64,000 bases of DNA from Mytilus trossulus (GCF_036588685.1 NC_086378.1:29303578-29367577); one strand, 5' to 3'. Positions 31,481-43,220 are shown, counted from the stretch's first letter. The notes: generated by a model from the letters alone, not told the origin. Translations and numbers: made by a program.

Positions 31481-32082
31481 CAATTCAGGAAAAAAGCACA
31501 TTGTCTATTTTAGCACATAATTCACTTTTATTGTACATATCTCTCACGATTGCATGGACATTACTTCCTCTGTTTGGCGGCAAAAACACACATTTTTTAA
31601 AACGATGGATGGAATAAAGAAAACGGAAAAGATCGATCTTCAATCGGTCTTAAAAAGTCTACTTCCAGATATCGATGTAGTTTTTAAAAGATCAATCTTA
31701 TTTGAATCGATATTTTTTCAAGTGTAAATGCTTATCGGTCGTTTATTTTTTCAAGTGAATGTTATTATCAGATATGGATATAAATCTGTGCATGTTCGGC
31801 GTGTTTAAAAATGATGGATGGAATACGAAAAGTAAACATAGATTCGGCTATTTTTTTATTATCTTCTAAATCAATAAGTTCTATTTGTTTGCTGCAAATC
31901 CTCATCTTCAAACGCATTGGCCTTTCGTTATTTAGTCTACACACATATCTTTGTTTAATGACACAGATTAAGTCCAAACCACAACCACTATGTACAATTC
32001 TATAAGCAATCATCATTCCAAAATGTTATACAGCTACACCAAAAAAATAAAATATTTTAGTTTCCACATTTTTACGCAATTC

Positions 32083-32566
32083 GACTTTGTAACTCGCAAC
32101 TCGACTTTCTTCACTCGCAACTCGACTTTTGTAACTCGCAACTCGACTTTTGTAACTTGCAACTCGACTTTCTTAACTCGCAACTCGACTTTTGTAACTC
32201 GCAACTCGACTTTTGTAACTCGCAACTCGACTTTCGTGACTCGCAACTAGACTTTTGTAACTCGCAACTCGACTTTCTAAACTCGCAACTCGACTTTTGT
32301 AACTCGCAACTCGACTTTCTTAACTCGCAACTCGACTTTTGTAACTCGCAACTCGACTTTTGTAACTCGCAACTCGACTTTTGTAACTCGCAACTCGACT
32401 TTTGTAACTCGCAACTCGACTTTTTTAACTCGCAACTCGACTTTTGTAACTCGCAACTCGACTTTCGTAACTCGCAACTCGACTTTTGTAACTCGCAACT
32501 CGACTTTTGTAACTCGCAACTCGACTTTCTTAACTCGCAACTCGACTTTCTTAACTCGCAACTCGA
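32083..32566 (-). repeat. 21-bp satellite, right arm of the foldback element
   Basis: About 23 units, inverted relative to 28796-29220, with the same variant classes. Confidence 0.92.
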
Positions 32567-32581
32567 CGATAAGAAACCCTC

Positions 32582-32590
32582 TGTGATTAT
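32582..32590. repeat. Right 9-bp target site duplication TGTGATTAT
   Basis: Identical to 28765-28773. Confidence 0.75.
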
Positions 32591-33350
32591 ACATAAAAGT
32601 GGACAAATTTGCATACAAGTGTAAATACATCTATATAACAGAAAGAAGGAAAACGCTTGCGAAATTCCACAGGGGGATAATGCCTTCTGTGAGTAATGGG
32701 TAGACACTACTGGATATCTGAGAAAGAAACACATAGTGGTGCCGCTGTTGGTTTTAATGACTGACAATCTGTGAGAGATACTCTAGGATAATTTTAATCT
32801 AACACAGGCACTAATGATAGAAAACAAGAATCATAATTAATATATAGGGATAGTAGATTTTGCCATGGATAGAAAACAAGTGCCTGTGTAAAATTTCTAA
32901 GCCTAACTGTATAGTTTTATTTGTCCCACTTCTCACTCTCAGCTGCTTCTTCTGCAGATCAGCCTTATTTTAACTGTATTTGATTTCTGGAAATGCATTG
33001 TGTGACATGCAATTCTAGGGAATTCAACAAATTAATCAACAATTTATATGACAGTTTTCGTACAATATAAATAATTAAAATATGTTGTTTACCAATTTTT
33101 TTTCTTTTTCATTTATTTCAACCGGAAGTATACTTTTATAAATTAATGAAAACTTTTCCGAGGTGAGAACAGTACTATTTTGTTAGAAAGCAGGCCAACG
33201 AGTTAAACTTATCGTCTTTAATTAAAAAGAAAAACTATCTAATATGAATAAAAAAATATAGCGATTAATATATATTGAAAGCTGAATAAAGTTTGTCAAA
33301 GACAAAGTCGGAAACGTTTGTTTATAGCTTGTTCTCTCCAGATCTCCAAA
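32591..33350. other. Non-coding, upstream of CENATAC exon 1
   Basis: AT-rich, no repeat recognised. Just before the ATG there is a good acceptor (TTGTTCTCTCCAG at 33329-33341). The coding exon may therefore begin at 33342 and be preceded by a 5' UTR exon. No core promoter element is obvious. Confidence 0.4.
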
Positions 33351-33467
33351 ATGGATTTGAGGCATTGTTCTTTTTGCAAAATAAGCCACAAACAGAAGAA
33401 GAAACATGTCTACTCTAAAAAGCACCAATCTATAATAATGAGAATTCTTCAAAAGTTTTCAGAAAAG
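33351..33467 (+). CDS. CENATAC: CENATAC (CCDC84)-like, first coding exon
   Basis: It encodes MDLRHCSFCKISHKQKKKHV YSKKHQSIIMRILQKFSEK (39 codons, phase 0 out). C6-x2-C9...H19-x5-H25 is a zinc finger. Its HVYS(R/K)KHQ core and following L..L...EK helix match the N-terminus of vertebrate CENATAC/CCDC84, a U11/U12-associated factor that promotes splicing of minor introns, especially AT-AC ones (family knowledge). The ATG sits in AAAATGG. The donor needed to join exon 2 in frame is GAAAAG|GTTGTC, a poor match to the U2 consensus and not a U12 donor (no RTATCCTT). Confidence 0.82.
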
Positions 33468-33599
33468 GTTGTCATTCGAACAGTTGAAAACATTTTATTT
33501 GATGAATAAGAATTTTATAACTCTCAGTCCAATTTAGATTGTTTGCTGGCATATATATAATTTGGTTCTTACAAAAGATACCTTTAAATCTAATTTTAT

Positions 33600-33875
33600 C
33601 CCCGGCTTAGTATATATCTAGAAATTTGATTGGTTAACGCACGTCTTTACAAAACCCATAGCCCCTGGGTGTTGGCTGCTAACCCATATCCCTGGACGTT
33701 GCTAACCATACACCTTATCGCTATTTGTCCGCCATTACTGATTATCACACAGGTTCCCGTAAAATTATGACGTCATAAAACAAAATAGCTGACGCCACAA
33801 TGAAAAAGTGATTGTTGTATGCGTCAAAAGTTCAAGCTGCAGGGTCAGCCAGGAATAGCGATAAGGTGTATTATC
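33600..33875. mobile_element. Hairpin MITE
   Basis: ATACACCTTATCGCTATT (33710-33727) and its exact complement (33853-33871) pair within a wider repeat. Parts of it (TTGTCCGCCATTAC, CACACAGGTTCCCGTAAA) recur at 56060-56100. Confidence 0.55.
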
Positions 33876-34374
33876 CCGGGGGAACTTCACACAAGATTTC
33901 CTTAGTTTCATGTTTGCTCCTTGTGAAATACTGAAATCTGTAGATTATCCATGATGTTTGTAATTAAATATTTATTCATTAACAATTTTGTCCTATTATG
34001 CCGATCATTTACACTCATTTCATTAAATTCATCACTTGACTGCCACATTTTCAAGGAATGGGAATATTGACCTAGCTATGCAAATGACCCGCGTTGATGT
34101 CACACCATCTATGACGTAACTCTCACAACTTTGAGGGCCAAATTTGACTCAATCCAGTTTCTTTGTCTCTGTATTAAAATCGTCTTATATTTGACTACCT
34201 GTTGAGTTCTACCAACGGTAGTACCCTACACCCCGTAAAATGTATGTAAAATCTCCAAATTTCAATAAAACTTTTTTAAATAATGAAAAAAACATTGTTT
34301 TCACTTTACACTTTTTATCCGAATTTCCGTAAAACTCACTCGATTCGGACTAAGACCGGGGATAAATTTGTTAT

Positions 34375-34504
34375 CTACGTTCATATCCATAGATATGGGT
34401 ATTTTAACACCCTTCAGTACCCTGTACACCCTTCGGCTATGCCTCATGGTGTAATTGGGTACTTCAGGGTGTAAAAATACCCATATCTACAGATATGAAC
34501 GTAG
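34375..34504. repeat. Hairpin with 48-bp arms
   Basis: 34375-34422 (CTACGTTCATATCC...) pairs with 34457-34504, about 43 of 48 positions, with a 34-nt loop. Confidence 0.8.
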
Positions 34505-34535
34505 AGAACTTATTGTAACACAAGGTATAGTTGTG

Positions 34536-34678
34536 GAACCGTAGCTCTTAGGTCTTTATGCTATTATTTGACTATTTGCAGACCATGTACATGATGTATT
34601 TGACTATTTAAGGACCATTTGCGGACCATGGTCCTTAAATAGTCAAAAAATAGCATAAGGACCTAAGAGCTACGGTTC
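34536..34678. repeat. Hairpin with about 40-bp arms
   Basis: GAACCGTAGCTCTTAGGTC...ATTTGACTATTT at 34536-34575 pairs with AAATAGTCAAA...GACCTAAGAGCTACGGTTC at about 34636-34678. A second inner GGACCAT/ATGGTCC pair is present. It lies only 31 bp from the previous hairpin. Confidence 0.75.
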
Positions 34679-35189
34679 TGCAGCTACGCAAGGTACCCAT
34701 GATTTTTTTTACATTTTGTACACAATTGAATTGCAGATCTTATAACATGTAGAAAGGCCAGTTTACATTTGGTAATTTGCACAAGGCAAATTGAATGAGA
34801 TTAACAAATTTAATCTAGTCTCTGCTATTGCGTTTTTGCTGCAAAATAAAAAAACAAAAAAACAGTCTGACCTGCACCTGATTACTTTAAATTTTGTCAT
34901 CTTGATAAAATAGAAAGGAATTTATAATGTGACACTGCATCTCACATGGACAATCACACACGGCAAAATCATGGAGTAATTACAAATGTAGTTGACTGAT
35001 TGGAACTTTGTATGCAGTCATTATTATCTTTTTGGTTTACCTGTCACATGTCAATATACAAAGAATTGTGAGAGAATTAATACTTAAAAATTAAAGGTCA
35101 TTGGTATGATTGCATTTAAAGATGAGGAATTGCAGCAAAGAAATAGAATTTATCGGTTCAATAGAATGATAAAACACTGGCAGAATCTA

Positions 35190-36560
35190 TAGAATAGAAT
35201 ATAATATTTTTATTTACCAAATTAGGGCCCCAGGAGGGCATATGATACAGACAATATTATTATAAACAATAACATATGCAATACACACACAGTAAAATAT
35301 ATGTAACAAGTGTTATAAAAATAATAAAATAAAATAATATACCACAGAAAATACACTCAACAAAATAGTAGCAATGTCATGAATGTATTATTATTCAATG
35401 AATACTATGTTGAAAATGACTCAAGTGCACCCGGTAAGTGTATCTTCACTTTGAAAAGACAAACGTGAGGCATTAGTAGTTTGTGCGGAGAAATGTCAAT
35501 ATAAAAAAAAAAAAAATAATAATAATATAAAAAGAACCCAATAAAAAACAAAGCAATTAAGCACTCCCACATTTGACTATGAGATATACTGCAAATAACA
35601 AAGTATATTTAATATGACTTATCTGCAGAAAGCACCAAGAGTTGGTGCTTAAAGGAGAGTCCCTACTTGTACTTAATGCAGATGTCAGTCAAGCTCCTTA
35701 ATTATTGAAAATATATTTTAAAAACATATTTTTAAGATTATAGATTCTGTGTTCAGCCAGCAAAGATCATCAAGGGACGGTGCCAAAGAATTTGAAATTC
35801 TTCTTATGATCTGTGCAGGCTTAACAGGGTATCAAAATTCATATTAAAGAGTTATAATGAATTAGTTATTGCAGATTAAGTTGTACTTTAATTCTTAGTA
35901 TCTTCTATATATTTGTAAAATGCAAATAGTACATTGGGATCCTCATTATTCATTATCCAAATTAATTTGTTATCAATATTTAAATTTTGAAAGTTTGGAC
36001 ATGATTTTAATGTATTTTGCATCAATTCCTCTCTTTTTAATAAATGAGTGTCACATTTAAATAAAAAATGAACTTCATCCTCAACCTCACCTGAGGTGCA
36101 CCTGAGACAAATTCGGTTTTGTCGAAGAGTACCCTGGTATCTACCAGATTCAATTTGCAATTTGTGAGCAGATATTCTTAATCTAGTAATACATTTCCTT
36201 TGCTCAAAATGTCGAATTATTGACAAATAATTTTCAAAACCATAGTTGCACTTGAATGTTACATAAGTTCGTAGTTTACCATCTTTATGTATATCTAGCT
36301 GTTTTTTTCCACAATGCAGTATTGTATCCCTTAACTATCTGACCACAGTTTGGTTTAAATGTTGAATATTTTTTAAGAATATGTTTTTCTATGCCTGACA
36401 TTTTTTCCCTTAAAATATTAATTGATCCATACCAAGAGTTTTTTTTGGTTTCAAATAGCTTTTTAGAACAATTATATATGCAGCTTTTAACAAGGAAAAT
36501 GATGAGCCAATATTTTCTAAACGATGCCAATATCCTAAAACATATATGGACCATAATTTG
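35190..36560 (-). mobile_element. 5'-truncated LINE, C-terminal coding end and 3' UTR
   Basis: Minus-strand coding gives GKLRTYVTFKCNYGFENYLS IIRHFEQRKCITRLRIS, then GRYQGT...CLRCTSGEVEDEVHFLFKCD at about 35882-36330. This is the zinc-binding C-terminal end (C-x2-C...H-x4-C) typical of non-LTR retrotransposons. Upstream, a shifted frame to 36554 continues the same protein. After the stop comes a 3' UTR ending GGGCCCTAATTTGGTAAATA AAAATATTATATTC, with a (TATTC)-type tail at 35190-35212. Frameshifted and dead. Confidence 0.75.
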
Positions 36561-37275
36561 CTATTGGGCTCCGTTTCCTATAACTATAGAAAAGTGATAA
36601 AATGTGAATTACTGCAGGGACGTATATAGACGTAGTTCAACTGTTCAGCTAAAAACTTAAAAAGTTCTTAATTGATTTTGATGAAATTTATTTTGTCTGA
36701 AGTCTTAATGTTTTTTACATGTACAGAAGAATTTTCATGGTTATCAATAAGGTATAAGATTAAATATAAGCAATTTAAAAATGTATAGAAGATATGTTCA
36801 AATCCAACGATTCTCTACATATTTTCCAAAAATTATGAGATTCCAATCCTTCTATTTTAAGTCCTTGATTACTGTAAGAAAAGTTGCAACTACATCTAAA
36901 GATGCCATTATTTTTATCAACATACAAGTGTATGCTACACTTCCCTAGAAAAAAAAATTAAAATATACGAATTTCAAAGATTCTACAACCGTATTTTTGT
37001 GTCGTTTCTCGCGTTATTTATTGCTTCCGAAGAGCATAACGCTGACTGATTTATAGATAATCGTCACCGGCAAATTCGTAACTTTTGCTTTCAAATAACA
37101 AAGAACATCGACCAATAAGAATAGTGAGAAGAAAATGCCGAGAACTATAAGTATTTATGTAGCAGATGTAAGAACAGTGGCGTGATTTTTGCGTCCGATT
37201 TCATAACGCAATTTTTAGATGATGTAATCTGCTTTGTTGTAAAAGAATTCTTAAAAACAATATGCAAATATGAAC

Positions 37276-37285
37276 TCTCGCGAGA
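37276..37285. promoter_or_regulatory. TCTCGCGAGA palindrome, candidate core promoter element
   Basis: A perfect TCTCGCGAGA, a motif known from TATA-less and bidirectional animal promoters. It sits in a locally CpG-containing stretch (36990-37640) of CENATAC intron 1. It is followed at once by ATGTTCAAACAG|GTAAAT, a possible short exon with a donor in phase 0, the phase exon 2 needs. Speculative. Confidence 0.3.
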
Positions 37286-37656
37286 TGTTCAAACAGGTAA
37301 ATCCGAGATGATTTACATTCTTGTTTTGATCTTCGTAATAATTAAGTAAGAAAATTACGTTGCCGTTATGCGTTACATTTCACACGAAACAGAAGTCCAA
37401 TTATCTATTAAAATTGTTTTTGTCCTTAAGTTCTAACCATTTCCGGTCATACGTGAAACATGTGACTAGCATGTGATCACGCCATTACGGCCGGATGTAC
37501 GAAATACTAGGTCTAAACATTGTTTTTGTTTCCAACGGGATGTTAGCAAACATAATCTGTAGACTTGTTTCGTCTTGTTTAAAAGGGGAAAATACAATTG
37601 TCAAAGTGATTGCGCCGGTGGTCTGTTATTTTTCCTATGTGCATAATGTTACATAC

Positions 37657-38530
37657 GAATTACAGTTAACCCGTACCACCGTAAACTCGTACCAACGTTA
37701 ACTCGTACCACAAAAAAACAACTCGTACCAATGCAAACTCGTACCACTGCTAACTCGTACCAACTTATTTAAATGCATTTAAATGGTGTTTAATGATGAT
37801 CTATATAATTTACTTTCCCTCAATATTTATCAAGCCTGTAAAATGTATATAATTTATAGTACAATTTCCAATTTGTAGATAATGTTCCCTGTCTATTGGA
37901 TCGAAAATACTGCGGCAGATTTGCTTTGATGTCTCCTTTGAATGGACTCTTTTTTAAACTTTTACTGATAATCATTGAATTTAATTTTTAATCATTTCAA
38001 ATTGATTTTTCATGAACAAATCCTAGCAGTTAATCAAAATAATTTCCAAAATGAAATTCTTACTTTTTATAAATAACAAGTTACAATGAAATGTAACTGT
38101 TTCCTGTTCCCGAATTTTCCCGCCAAAAAGCACATGGCTTTCAATAATTGTAAACAGAGCATTCGATTTGTGATCATGGATTACCAGCATTAAATTAATT
38201 GAATTTGGATATAGATATTCAACTTAAGGTACAGTTAAAGCAATGTTTTACTTTCTTCTGGATTATAAATACTTTGAAAGATCAGCTTAAAAAATAAAGC
38301 TTTTAGACAAACTTCGTATTTTTTGTCTATTAAAACCCAGTATAAAATTCAAGTAATTCAACATAAGTTTTATTAAGTTTACAAAAAAATACCATAAAAT
38401 ATTCGTAGTTTTTAATATATTTTTGATGGTACGAGTTTGAAGTGGTACGACTTCCCAGTGGTACGAGTTAACTTTTTTGGTACGAGTTAACATGGTACGA
38501 GTTTCCGTTGGTACGAGTTAACTTGCTTCC
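37657..38530. mobile_element. Foldback-like element, ACTCGTACCA family, copy 1
   Basis: The left end carries six ACTCGTACCA-type units (37666-37762) and the right end six complementary TGGTACGAGT units (38427-38523). An 11-bp direct repeat GTTACATACGA lies at 37648-37658 and 38531-38541. Its last two bases are ambiguous with the element tip, so the duplication is 9-11 bp. About 870 bp, AT-rich interior, no coding. A second, inverted copy lies at 61679-63067. Confidence 0.8.
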
Positions 38531-41127
38531 GTTACATACGATCCTGTGTGAAAATAAATGCCCAATGACTTGACAAAATCGATTTCATATTTGACAGACG
38601 TTAGAACACACTTCGTTTCCCGATAATGACGTGAAGAGTCCTTGGAAAAATCAATCGAAATTACGTCTCTTATCATTGTACCAATGCTCGTTGGATTGAT
38701 TTAACTTCAGCAGTAAATATTACTGGATATTTTAGGTGAATAAATATAATTTAATAAAAAAATACATGTTAATATACCGTTACACTTGGAATGTACAAAG
38801 TTGGAATCCTGTCACAGTTTTTAATTAATATTTTTTATTCATGTTCTGCAAACACTTATCAGAAACGCAATAAATTTGTCAAAGGAGAAGTAAACTTTTA
38901 GCATGCATGACTTGAAAGGAAGTACTTTATTGATTTTAGCCCACTAAAGTAGGTTAAAATGTGGAAACCCTGTAGATGGTGTACATGTCACAAGTATCAC
39001 ATTGTGTCTATTTTAAAGATTTTAATTCCAAGTTAAAGGATTTTTCTTTACTGGATTTAAAGAATGTTACATTGCCAATGATTTGGAATAAATTGTATAT
39101 ATTAACTGGAAAATCAAAACCAAATATAAATACATTTTGTTTGCTTAAACATCATGATTCAACGATTATGGTATCCTGTATCAATGGAAAATATGGAAAA
39201 TTCTGAATAAAATGTACTAATTGTTTTCAAAACAAGCACATATTTAGGAGTTTTATAATACTGTTACATTTAAGATGGATTTTAAGAAAAAGTATACTGT
39301 TCAGATTAATTTAAGCAGATTTTGCAATAAAATAAAACTAAAAAAATGCTTTCGGTTTCTTATGGTTTCCTGTCAGGTTTAAAAAAAACTTTAATATAAC
39401 ATTAAAAATAGATTTTAAATATTAACATGAAGCAAGTAACACTAGTAATGGTGTTTATTTATGCCTTTTGAATTATATTGTGCAAAATAAAGAAAATAAA
39501 GATTGGTTTCCTGTTTGGTTTCATGTCACGTAAACGGTGAATCAAAATGTATTAATTTTTTCTCGAAAAACTCAATTGTTCCATTCATACTATTCTAACA
39601 CCAACACAACCCACTAAATAAAAGTTTAAATTTTAGAACTTATAAAAAAGGATACAAAAAGAAACCAAAGGCCGAATACCAAATTATGGTCCATATATTC
39701 TATATATATAGTCACAGGTTCTCATCCAAACATGTGTTGTTGCCACTGAACGTGCACAGTTTTATTTTCATATCTAATTCACTTTGAAGAAAGATTGATT
39801 TGAATAAGATTAATTTTTATAAAACCATCTTTCCCTAAATTTACATTACACTTAAGAATGGTCTTCTTAGGATTGAACTTTGGAAAGATCAAACAGGTTC
39901 TTAGTAGCAACATTCTGCTTTATTTAATTAATCGTATATAATCGACAACCTAGCCAACTAAAACCTGTTGCATGTGTTAGGTCATAAAAACCTGCATTAT
40001 AAAATAATAACCTATTACACACCAACCAAATTTTAAAAACTTGAGAAGTTAAAACTGATGGATACTTCATGTACTTCCAGAAAACAAAGTTGAGAATCGT
40101 AACTGGAAATGTGTCAAAGAGACAACAACCTGACAAAAGAGCACAAAAAATCCCTGACCATCAATGTTTTTTGTTTGTAAACCTGTGTTAATCCTTTCGA
40201 TAGAGTCCATGAAGTGGATACCTTGCATTGGTATGCCAAGTTGTCAAATAAGCAAAAAGTAAAATCATAAAAATACATAAGTCCAAGGAAATTTTAAACA
40301 TGAGTTCCAAATCAAATGGTAAAATCAAAAGCTCAAACACATCAAACAGATAGATAACAATGTCATATTCCTGACATGGTACAGGCATTTTCTTATGTAG
40401 ACTGTATTTTAAATGGTGATGTTGCTTCTGCAATCATTTACAGATGCTGCATCATGCATGTTGGGTGGTATAGGAATTCTTTGTACTTTTAGTTTTTTTT
40501 TTGTGATTTGGTCATTTGTAGCAAGTGTGGAATATTCTTTGGTTAGTGTATACATGTATATGTTGGTGGCCTGAAGATCTCTGCACCAGAAAGTAACCTC
40601 CTTGCTAAAAGCGCTCATCTACACTAATCCAATAGTACCGTATTCGGCCATATACTGTTCGCATTTATGTATAGTCCGCATCGCATCCCCTTGTAAAATC
40701 AAGAAATAATTTTTGTAAAAAAAAAAATTATATTTTTTATAAAAGTCTAGTTCATCATCATATTAAATCATGTTCATTGTAAAAATCCATTGAAAGGGAC
40801 CTGTTCTCCATGTATTAATGCATAATAAAAAAATAATTTTGTTTTATTTATGTTTATTTCATGAAAAATAATGAAATGGTAGACTGTCTAAGACGTCTCC
40901 AATACCCCTTGTACAAAGGACATATTTTAGAAAAAAAGTGCAGACTGTACATGCCCAAATAAGGTATGCAGAGCTTTGCTATTAAATTGAGTTTTCTACC
41001 CTTTGAATAATTATGTTTGCTATATTGTTCTACAAGGAACTTGCATATATATATATAAAAGACACACAGATGAATAGTTCATACAATAATACTTTGTTTA
41101 AAATCCACAGTCATCCATACAACATGT

Positions 41128-41228
41128 ACAAGGCTGTACTTTGACCTATTAGTGTTTGCTTTTTACACATTTTATTTTTTTGTGGATTTGGATGGAGAGT
41201 TGTCTCATTAGCATTCATATCACATCTT
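41128..41228 (+). repeat. Dispersed SINE-like repeat, 3' end only
   Basis: AAGGCTGTACTTTGACCTAT ... GAGAGTTGTCTCATTAGCAT TCATATCACATCTTC, closest to the 18998 copy. Confidence 0.6.
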
Positions 41229-41279
41229 CTTACTTTTATGTCATTTTGTTTTAATTCGTAAACATTTTATTTCTTTCAG

Positions 41280-41443
41280 GTGAAATCTGCTAAGACTACA
41301 TTAGACAGTCCAGATCTACACGAGACTGGTTTTGAGATTGGAGCAAAGTTTTGGTGTTATTTCTGTGTGGATGAATTCGACAAGCATCTTCAGTTAGATA
41401 CGTGTATAGTGAAATTTGGAGGATTGTTGGAACACATTACACT
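41280..41443 (+). CDS. CENATAC: CENATAC (CCDC84)-like, second coding exon
   Basis: Acceptor CATTTTATTTCTTTCAG, phase 0 in; donor ACACT|GTAAGTT, phase 2 out; 164 nt. It encodes VKSAKTTLDSPDLHETGFEI then GAKFWCYFCVDEFDKHLQLD, TCIVKFGGLLEHITL. The C-x2-C pair and the GGLLEH motif match the second zinc-finger-like block of vertebrate CENATAC (CLCCGCEV..H...GNLTVLYGGLLEHLASPEH). The HKK-T-x-KFWWEN continuation and the conserved C-terminus were not found to the right, so the gene is incomplete in this window. Confidence 0.82.
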
Positions 41444-41469
41444 GTAAGTTCAAGATTGTTCTAATTGGT

Positions 41470-41815
41470 GAACTTAATATAGTTATTTAAGGAATGACTG
41501 TAATATTTTTTCTGTCTATGAATTAAGAACATGAAGAAATAACATAACAAATTTGGTGCACACTGAATAACACGTGTAGCGGGTTATTTAACAGTGTGCA
41601 CCACATTTTTATGTTATTTCAAATAGACAGAAAAAATATAACAGTCATTTCTTATAATTTAATTCTGAATTCCATTTTAAACCATAGAAAAACATGAAAA
41701 AACATTGATGACGTCATGGTCACATGACTAAATTATATCATGGGCTGATAACAAAATAACGTCTGCCAATCAGAAGATGTGTTACATCCAAAATTAAATT
41801 ATCAACTGACCTGTT
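41470..41815 (+). mobile_element. Dispersed MITE with internal hairpin (GTGCACCACATTTTT family)
   Basis: GGTGCACACTGAATAAC (about 41555) pairs with GTTATTTAACAGTGTGCACC (to about 41604). Further out CTGTCTAT...AAATAACATAAC pairs with its complement. The right part matches 24520-24745. It lies directly after CENATAC exon 2. Confidence 0.6.
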
Positions 41816-41821
41816 TTCTGC

Positions 41822-41940
41822 GGGTGTGACCCGAGATTTTCACAGATTTTCTGAGGGATCACCCGGGACACCTGCCGGGTCATTGAAATCACCCGGGAAT
41901 TCCGAAAATGACCCGATTTCACCCGTATTTCTTAGCCTTG
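41822..41940. repeat. Short reiterated ACCCGGG/TGACCCG cluster
   Basis: TGACCCGAG, ATCACCCGGGAC, GCCGGGTCATT, ATCACCCGGGAATTC, ATGACCCGATTTCACCCG recur within 120 bp. It resembles one end of the motif-built foldback elements, but I found no partner end. Confidence 0.5.
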
Positions 41941-42167
41941 AGATTGATTTCATAAGTAATATTCTTTTGAAAAACCGGCAAATTCGTAATTCTTCCATGA
42001 ACAGGAAGTTCATCTAGCTATGTAAACTGTCAAATTAAGTGACCCATTAAGTGCATGGCTTCACTTGACAGCTTTGGTGTCAAACACACTGTTAATTAAC
42101 ACCAATTACCTTAGTTTTAGGTCGTAAATAAATTGCACTATTTGTTTACAAACATATTTCAAATTAG

Positions 42168-43172
42168 AGTTAGGCCATGTTCACATTGACCTAAATTCGG
42201 TGTTGTGTTAGTGTAACTCACACGTAAACTAAACACAATTGCGTTCCCATTGATAAAACTCAATGTTTACATGTAGTTTAAATCATGTTTTATCTACACA
42301 CAGTCGATAGTCAATGTAGGCCTTGTGTAGGTTAAGTGTACACAAAACTAGGCATTTAGGACATTAGTTTTACCGTGTATATATTTAAGGAGGAAACTAT
42401 TTTTGAGTAAAATTGATATTTTTGATAATTATAAGTATAGTTCTCTACACCAATTGTTGTCTGAATTTTACACATTTTTTTTGTTAAAAAAAATTAACGT
42501 ACTTTATTAACCCCTGATCAAGACTCAAAGCAGCATCATTGCCTAACCCATAAGGCAGCAACCAATTGAATTTCAGGAGGGGGGGCTATTATAGTTGAGT
42601 ATAAAACATAAAGGCAAGGGGGTGGAGGTGGTGAGCTATGGATTTTGTTTTGGAAACAAAAAATGTTTCCAGTTTTTGGCCCTGAAAAAATGTGTTTGTT
42701 TCACCCTCAGCTGCCACTATATATAATTCTAAAATTGATTTCGACTTGTCACCAAAATTAGTCCTGAAAAAAATCAATATCCCACGCCCCCCCCCCTCCC
42801 CCTCCCCTCCCCAAAAAATGAAGTAAATAGTTGCTGCCTAATTCATTTGAAAAGGTCTTCCCGAATCGTCTTGACGTACACAGAAATATTCGCCACTGGT
42901 CTTTACTCAAACAAGGATTCACGCATAAATGCATGACTAAAAAAAGTGTGAGGTAAATGATATGTTTCTCTAGTATCTCAGATCCGTTAAATAACACTTA
43001 AAATAAATTAAAAAAAAACGTTACCCTATTCCTTTACCAAATACTAATTGGAGAAGAAATACCATTTGAAACAAACAGAAAAGATAAAAATGTAGTGATC
43101 CCTAATATCTCAATCCTTTTTATACGACCGCAAATTTTGAAAAAATTTTCGTCGTATATTGCTATCACGTTG

Positions 43173-43220
<48 letters not shown>

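Larger units (their letters stand above)
28774..32581. mobile_element. Foldback/MULE-like element, 3.8 kb, with satellite-built inverted repeats
   Basis: Left arm 28774-29339, right arm 31960-32581 (inverted). Each arm has three parts: a 20-bp tip (GAGATTCACTTGTTGTCGAG against GAGGGTTTCTTATCGTCGAG, 14/20 identical); 20-23 tandem copies of a 21-bp unit (core GTTGCGAGTTACAAAAGTCG); and about 130 bp of unique inner sequence, nearly identical between arms. A perfect 9-bp direct repeat flanks it. Long arms made of short tandem units recall Drosophila FB elements. The 9-bp duplication and terminal G recall Mutator-like elements. The centre has no transposase but carries a hairpin, a SINE and a LINE fragment. 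It sits between the head-to-head GPS2 and CENATAC genes. Confidence 0.85.
33468..41279 (+). other. CENATAC intron 1 (7.8 kb)
   Basis: Filled with hairpin MITEs (33600, 34375, 34536), a 5'-truncated LINE (35190-36560, antisense), a foldback-like element (37657-38530) and a SINE-like tail (41128). Between them (36600-37640, 38545-41120) the sequence is AT-rich with no coding signal that I accept. Confidence 0.6.

Noticed and set aside
28796..32566. CRISPR-like array
   Set aside because: Units are contiguous 21-mers with no unique spacers, in an animal genome.
41826..42017. Open frame after CENATAC exon 2 as a further exon
   Set aside because: Encodes reiterated SPGTPAGSLKSPGN-like words from the ACCCGGG cluster and lacks the conserved CENATAC continuation.
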